A stretch of 64,000 nucleotides of DNA, taken from contig OZ241746.1 of NCBI GenBank assembly GCA_965201045.1, forward strand, positions 2,728,001-2,792,000, written 5' to 3'. Below, in pieces: positions 59,554 through 64,000 of the stretch (position 1 is its first letter; each line of letters opens with the position of its first letter). A program made the translations under genes and the position numbers. Source of the stretch: JAPORK01 sp026710285 (GTDB lineage Bacteria > Pseudomonadota > Gammaproteobacteria > Pseudomonadales > Endozoicomonadaceae). The notes under the pieces were generated by a model, which worked only from the letters and a program-made list of their open reading frames with translations, made no database searches and was not told where the DNA came from.

Positions 59554-59894
59554 CGTTGTGAATTTTTACATACTTTGTTTATTTTTGTGTTAATAGTCAG
59601 CATGAATATCAAACTAACTAACGCCTTAGATATTTTTTTGTAAAGACAGGGTGCAGAAGCAATAATTCATAAAAAGCGATCGCTATTTACTTCAGCAGAT
59701 TAAGCAGTAATTTATACAATATCTTTTTAGCTCAAAACTACTAAATTAACTTCAGGATAACTTATTACAACTACGGTCCAATCAACTTATGCCGCCTTTC
59801 TATTAAATAACTATTAGTTATATACTAAGGAAAAATAGTTGTTTTGCAACTAAAAAAAAGAAGCAATGCATAATAGTCTAAATAATTAATTTTT
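59554..59894. other. Intergenic between asparaginase and rluD
   Basis: About 340 very AT-rich bases. It holds the asparaginase promoter region (minus strand) and the 3' flank of rluD. A lone GCGATCGC at 59676-59683 is the only palindrome of note. No gene seen. Confidence 0.4.
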
Positions 59895-60860
59895 CTAATT
59901 ATCTTTGCTGTGGCTTACATCATTTTGTAATACCTGTAAAAGCTGTAAAAAATCTTCCGGAGGTGCAGCTGTCCACTCTGTATACTGATGGCTGACCGGA
60001 TGTATAATACCTAATCGTTCAGCATGCAGTGCCTGACGTCGAAAATGAGTTAATACATTAATTAGTTCTTCCGTAGCACCTTTAGGCAATAAGCGCCTGG
60101 ATCCGTAGAGTGTATCTCCTACCAGTGGATAGTGGCGGTGACTCATATGTACCCGAATTTGGTGTGTACGTCCTGTTTCCAGAGAAAGTATAACATGGGT
60201 ATGTGCACGGAAACGTTGTGCCACCCGATAATGGGTTGTTGCTGTTTTTCCATTAACGACAACAGCCATTTTTAACCGATTAACAGGGTGTCGTCCAATT
60301 GGTGCATCAACAGTACCTCCACCTGTGAGTACACCATTTGTAATTGCTGAATATTGACGTTTTACTGTTCTTTCCTGCAGCTGAGATACCAATGCATTAT
60401 GTGCAGATAAGGTTTTTGCAACCACCATAAGACCACTGGTGTCTTTATCGAGACGGTGCACAATACCAGCACGGGGAATATTTTTTAATTCCGGGCAGTG
60501 ATAAAGTAAACCATTTAATAGTGTATTATCTGCATTTCCGGCTGCCGGATGAACCACAACACCTGCCTGTTTGTTGATAATAGCAATGTGCTCATCTTCA
60601 AAAATAATATCAAGTGGAATCTTTTGTGCTTCAGCTGTACCCTCTGCTGTGAATACAGCATTCAGTGACAGTTCTTCTCCGGTAAATACTTTATCTTTGG
60701 GTTTTCGTTGTTGATTATTTACCGTTAATGCAGCTTCTTCAATCCATTTTTTATGCATCGAGCGCGAATAATCAGGAAACAGTTCTGCTGCCACTTGGTC
60801 AAAACGTTTTCCATTAAGTTTTTCTGGTACTTCACCACATAGTTGAATCTGTTGTTTCAT
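59895..60860 (-). CDS. rluD: 23S rRNA pseudouridine synthase RluD
   Basis: 321 residues, normal length. It isomerises uridines 1911, 1915 and 1917 in helix 69 of 23S rRNA. Residues ~14-70 are an S4 RNA-binding domain (GKRFDQVAAELFPDYSRSMHKKWIEEAALTVN), and the catalytic motif is AGIVHRLDKDTSGLMVVAKT with Asp138. RTHQIRVHMSHRHYPLVGDTLYG is the conserved motif after it. The N-terminal S4 domain and length favour RluD over RluC, and over single-domain RluA. It stands alone; the bamD or yfiH neighbours often seen are not present. Confidence 0.9.
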   Translation of the reverse strand: MKQQIQLCGEVPEKLNGKRFDQVAAELFPDYSRSMHKKWIEEAALTVNNQQRKPKDKVFTGEELSLNAVFTAEGTAEAQKIPLDIIFEDEHIAIINKQAGVVVHPAAGNADNTLLNGLLYHCPELKNIPRAGIVHRLDKDTSGLMVVAKTLSAHNALVSQLQERTVKRQYSAITNGVLTGGGTVDAPIGRHPVNRLKMAVVVNGKTATTHYRVAQRFRAHTHVILSLETGRTHQIRVHMSHRHYPLVGDTLYGSRRLLPKGATEELINVLTHFRRQALHAERLGIIHPVSHQYTEWTAAPPEDFLQLLQVLQNDVSHSKDN

Positions 60861-61208
60861 TGTTGTATTTTAAAAATTTTTAATCTATCGCCCTGATCAC
60901 CAGTGACTCTGCACTGATGGCTTTTTCCTGATCTTTTTTATAAACAGTCACTCAGAAATGTGAACCGCTTGGGGTAATGATGTTCCACCTGCTATAAAAG
61001 GAAGTAAGACATGTTGAACGAATCTCTGCATTTTTCATAAATATTTTGCCAGATACTAAATTGTTAAATACGCTAATAATTATACCCGGTAAGGCACACT
61101 AAATAAATTCACAATGAATTATACTATTGCGATTGTAAGAAGGTCAAAAAAGCTTAGTAATAATAAGTTCAAAAAATAGTGGTTCTTCTCCGCTGCAATG
61201 AGTGAAAA
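60861..61208. other. Intergenic between rluD and ISL3 remnant
   Basis: About 350 bases upstream of rluD (minus strand) without a gene. I see no RNA gene or strong hairpin; the ISL3 right end should lie between 61140 and 61208, but no clear terminal inverted repeat is visible. Confidence 0.4.
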
Positions 61209-61889
61209 TCAAGCACAAATGTAAAACATTGACTTGTCATCAGGTAATGATGACTGCCTGATTTTAAGTTTAAAATATTCTGTATCACTGATGCCTCTGG
61301 CACGTTTACGAATCATACCAATAGCTACATTACCAGCCTCAATTCTGGCACTGGTGAGACGATGTTTTGCATAATTACAAATGCCAGTCTTGTGTTTTCT
61401 TAGTGATGCAGCAAATTTCTTCAGATAATATATATCTGTTTGTTCAGCCAGCTTACACCAGTTCTCCAGTTGCCTTGCCATGTCTTCAAAGGAAGTTTCT
61501 TCCCATAACGCCTGGAGTTGCTCTTTCATAACGTAAAGAATATTTAGATTGTCATTATTTTGCAGCAATATTTGAAGTTTTTCACTTTGTGACTCACTGA
61601 GCTTGTCTGCATTTTTAAGTAATAAATAGCGTGTTCCTTTCAGTATTTTCTTTTCATCTTCGTCTGCTTTTCTGAATTCGGCACGGCGCTGATTATTGAT
61701 TACTTTGCCATAATTTTGCATCACATGAAAACGGTCAAAAAGAATATCTACTGAAGGTAAATATTCTTTTACTGCTTTCTGATAAGCCGGTCCCATATCC
61801 ATGGCAACTGCTTTTATGTCTGCTGCTGTTTCTTTTGGAATTAACTTTAGAAAATTGGTAAAAGCTTCTGCTGTCCTGCCTGTCTCCAC
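61209..61889 (-). pseudogene. ISL3-family transposase, N-terminally truncated
   Basis: Open for 226 codons. VAMDMGPAYQKAVKEYLPSV and ILFDRFHVMQNYGKVIN are characteristic of the DDE_Tnp_ISL3 domain, and the C-terminus (NVAIGMIRKRARGISDTEYF) is complete. An intact ISL3 transposase has roughly 400 residues with N-terminal zinc finger and helix-turn-helix regions; these are missing and the upstream sequence turns into an IS1634 fragment. The first catalytic Asp region is likely lost, so it is inactive. Confidence 0.87.
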
Positions 61890-62025
61890 ATCAGTAGAAG
61901 AAGGTTATTTACGCTTTTATGCCTGAAATTAAATTCACTGTTTTTTTAACAGGTGTATTTTGTAAATCATCGGATTTATCAGATGGGATCACAGATTATC
62001 ATAATTATTACCTGATATAAAGCTA

Positions 62026-62238
62026 TTATTTGACGTGGTCAATAGAAAACGCAGGAGTTGTATACTCATTCAACTTCAAAACACTGAGTTTCATTTTTGT
62101 ATAATCCTTTAATAACAATGAGTTCCGATGAAGTGAATTCAACATTTTCAAGTGGAATTGATATATAAGTATGTGACCTTCAAATGTAGATTCTGGAAAG
62201 ACTTCATATCCAACAGACAGACCTTTCGTTGTTACCAA
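62026..62238 (-). pseudogene. IS1634-family transposase fragment, minus strand
   Basis: Begins MVTTKGLSVGYEVFPESTFE and GHILI, the highly characteristic LVT.EGLPVGYEVFPGNTFEGHTL block of IS1634-type transposases. After it the reading frame loses resemblance. It is cut on both sides, by the ISL3 remnant and by a second IS1634 piece in opposite orientation. Confidence 0.75.
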
Positions 62239-62279
62239 CAGCGCTAATAACGCCTGAGGCTGATTAAATTATCCAGAGA

Positions 62280-62540
62280 TAAAGATATTTCAAAATCCTG
62301 CTCCAAAAGATTTATTTTCAAAAATCCTGGCAGAGATCGTCCCAAATCCAGGATGGAGAAAGTATTGGCTGGCTATAAAATCCAGAGTACAATTACAAAT
62401 GATCAGAAGGTAATTGAACAAGACCCATCGTAAGAGGCGTTTCATTATTGCAACTAATAACCTGGGTAAAAATGTACTTCCTGATGAAGCATTATTTACA
62501 GCTTATAAGGAACAACAGGGTATAGAACGGGGCTTTCGAT
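62280..62540 (+). pseudogene. IS1634-family transposase fragment, plus strand
   Basis: In two frames one can read KVLAGYKIQSTITNDQKVIE and then KRRFIIATNNLGKNVLPDEA plus YKEQQGIERGFRF, the C-terminal IS1634 motif RFILATN...YK.QQ.VERGFRF with the catalytic Glu. A frameshift separates them near 62430 and the MITE core fragment cuts the end. Its opposite orientation to the fragment at 62026-62238 shows rearrangement. Confidence 0.75.
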
Positions 62541-62690
62541 TTTGTTTCTTGCTGAATACCAACCTTTGCCGGACGCACCGTGGGCTGAGCTTGTCGAAGC
62601 CTGGGAGAGGTTAAAACCTAAGTGTCTGCATCCAGGCTTCGACAAGCTCAGCCAGCGAATAGGGTAGTATTGATGAAATTATCTGAAATA
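62536..62690. mobile_element. MITE copy 5, both termini missing
   Basis: Almost identical to the middle of MITE copy 2 (798-1059): TTTGCCGGACGCACCGTGGG, the two core arms and GGGTAGTATT all align. The CTGTCTCTTA termini are absent on both sides. It interrupts the IS1634 fragment. Confidence 0.75.
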
Positions 62691-62925
62691 ACTATTTTAT
62701 ATTTAAATAATCAATGAGCAAGATTGCGGAAATGTCGGTTATAGGTATGAAATATTCAAATTATTTGTATTCAATTAAATAATGACAGATGAACAGTATT
62801 ACACCTGTCAGCAGTAAGGTGCAGAAATGCTGCTTTTGCACTAAATTCTGCACTGTTAACTTTCCACCAGGCATAAAAACCAGGCATAAAAAATCAATGA
62901 ACAGTATTGGGTCAGACAGGGTTCA

Positions 62926-63492
62926 CTATATCGACAAGTCTCCAAAGTAAGTTTTGATATTATCTGAATTTATCTCAGCGGATTCTGCACCGATAAACCA
63001 TTTTTCTTCATGTCGTACTGGGTCAATAACAAGCCCTAAACTGTAGGCTGAATTAAAAAAATCTTTTTGCGTTTTACGATCTACACCACTGAAGAAAGCA
63101 CCTAAATTCGGGTGGCTGTGATACCAACCCACAACAAATGTTTCAGTATCGCTTATCTGGCTGGCAGACTGCCATACATCCGGCTGCATCGTTAATGATA
63201 CAGACGTTGCCTCAAAATTATTGCTTGGTATTGACTCTCTGATAACGATTGCAATAAGACCTTCAGTAAGATCATTAGTACTCACAACGCTTCCAACCAA
63301 AAGACCACCAAGCTCTACTTTTTTAGAATTTAGATGTTGTATGATACTGTTGTATACCCGGTCAGGAATAATGATCAAAGGATAATCGGCTGTTTGATTA
63401 ACCAGACCCACGATATCAATGAATGACCATCCTGTTGTCATCCGGCTAATATTGCTCGCCAAAATATCTGGTTTGATATTATTCCATTTCAT
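62926..63492 (-). CDS. JAMM/JAB-domain metallopeptidase (predicted deconjugating isopeptidase)
   Basis: 188 residues, cytoplasmic, no signal peptide. The JAMM zinc site is complete: Glu60 in KKVELGGLLVG, His125-x-His127-Pro in GWYHSHPNLGAFFSGVD, Ser135 and Asp138. JAMM enzymes cleave isopeptide bonds to ubiquitin-like proteins or process their tails. The start codon overlaps the stop of the upstream E2-like gene as ATGA, so the products are probably made together and work in one pathway: E2 attaches a ubiquitin-like protein and JAB removes or matures it. An E1 and a ubiquitin-like gene are not in the window. Similar pairs exist in Bil and other bacterial ubiquitin-like operons; whether this is a defence system is open. 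Confidence 0.88.
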   Translation of the reverse strand: MKWNNIKPDILASNISRMTTGWSFIDIVGLVNQTADYPLIIIPDRVYNSIIQHLNSKKVELGGLLVGSVVSTNDLTEGLIAIVIRESIPSNNFEATSVSLTMQPDVWQSASQISDTETFVVGWYHSHPNLGAFFSGVDRKTQKDFFNSAYSLGLVIDPVRHEEKWFIGAESAEINSDNIKTYFGDLSI

Positions 63493-64000
63493 GCAGGTAC
63501 CATAAATTTATGGATACATTTAGGACACGTTACTTTCAGTGTTTTGTTCATCGGAACACGCAACGACCCTTTACACGCAGGACAGGGAATAATTTTTTTT
63601 TGGTCTGAATGACTATTTATATTGTTCCATACTATTTTTTTCTTCGGCTGATCAGTAGCGTTCAGCCGGTTAGTTGGAAAGGCTTCAGGATATTTTTTAA
63701 CTGCAACCTCATACCAGTTCAGCGCTTCTCCGTTAGCTGGTGACTCTGCATTCAGTATTGTCTTATCAAATGTAATAATTTTAATTATTCGTTCCACTAA
63801 CAGATCAAGCCCCTGCGTTGGTAACCACTTTGTTCCAAAGCAAATCCTTCCTGAACGGTATACATTAGGATGGTATATCGGTGTGGTAATCTTTGCGGTG
63901 GGTTCTTGAAATGGATAACGGCTTAAAAGTTCAATTTCGACGTTTGTCGTTTGCTGAACTTTTTGAGGGTAATGATTTGATGGAGCGGTTGGATAATTTA
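63489..64000 (-). CDS. E2-like (UBC-fold) protein with C-terminal zinc ribbon, N-terminus outside window
   Basis: The minus-strand frame is open from the window edge to TGA at 63489-63491, about 170 residues visible. The first part reads VEIELLSRYPFQEPTAKITT, then PIYHPNVYRSGRICFGTKWL, which is the E2 signature: YPF.PP, the HPN motif, and Cys (codon 63840-63842) nine residues after the Asn-region in an SGRIC context. LDLLVERIIKIITFD, LNAESPANGEALNWY continue as in E2 enzymes (SPAN/N.A motif after the active-site helix). The end (IPCPACKGSLRVPMNKTLKVTCPKC) is a CxxC...CxxC zinc ribbon. A start at the internal GTG 63797 would remove the E2 core and is unlikely. It overlaps the JAB gene by 4 bp. 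Confidence 0.82.
   Translation of the reverse strand, partial: NYPTAPSNHYPQKVQQTTNVEIELLSRYPFQEPTAKITTPIYHPNVYRSGRICFGTKWLPTQGLDLLVERIIKIITFDKTILNAESPANGEALNWYEVAVKKYPEAFPTNRLNATDQPKKKIVWNNINSHSDQKKIIPCPACKGSLRVPMNKTLKVTCPKCIHKFMVPA

Noticed and set aside
62414..62614. Open frame running through the IS1634 remnant into the MITE core
   Set aside because: Its second half is MITE sequence; the frame is a fusion produced by insertion, not a gene.
1..64000. tRNA, rRNA and CRISPR loci
   Set aside because: Scanning both strands by eye I found no cloverleaf T-arm motifs, rRNA sequence or spaced repeats.

Overview
The window looks like chromosome of an AT-rich gammaproteobacterium that lives with, or inside, eukaryotic cells. 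The housekeeping genes are gammaproteobacterial in type and order: a recD 3' end, a pncC(cinA)-recA-recX block, bcp, glnB, periplasmic asparaginase, rluD, and a membrane-fusion protein followed by two RND pumps. Between them lie proteins with eukaryotic-like or toxin-like domains: three ankyrin proteins, one carrying an ADP-ribosyltransferase-like domain and one a papain-like core, a coiled-coil plus TRAF-C (MATH) protein, and giant Sec-exported Rhs proteins. Decaying insertion sequences and MITEs fill many gaps, as is usual in recently host-adapted genomes. I cannot name the species.

Layout. 1-3.2 kb: recD end, two nested MITEs inside an IS200/IS605-type right-end hairpin, then recX, recA and pncC on the minus strand. 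3.2-14.3 kb: a detached Rhs tail, an IS1380 remnant, a 974-aa ankyrin protein with a papain-like core, and a complete 1820-aa Rhs protein, all genes on the minus strand except the IS. A piece of pncC and a structured noncoding block are duplicated on both sides of the ankyrin gene. 14.4-17.5 kb: group II intron 3' end, bcp, glnB and a dead NgoPII-like restriction-modification pair. 17.7-26.1 kb: exported proteins (M15 peptidase, small secreted proteins, a cysteine-rich protein, a secreted ankyrin protein) and an IS200/IS605 remnant.

26.3-46.8 kb: after an ISAs1-like MITE comes a tandem array of four Rhs units with a period of about 5.85 kb. Two are intact, one has a single-base frameshift and one is a wreck. 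All intact ends carry a hydrophobic segment and a C-terminal domain resembling a class I methyltransferase. No immunity-type genes separate the units, which fits host-directed rather than antibacterial effectors.

47.3-64 kb: ankyrin/ADP-ribosyltransferase-like protein, RND efflux operon, TRAF-C domain protein, asparaginase, rluD, ISL3 and IS1634 remnants, and finally an E2-like (ubiquitin-conjugating fold) protein with a C-terminal zinc ribbon, overlapping by 4 bp a JAMM/JAB peptidase gene.

The two most unusual items are the bacterial TRAF-C protein at 57085-58182 and the E2-zinc ribbon/JAB pair at 62926-64000. All domain calls come from reading motifs by eye; no database search was run.
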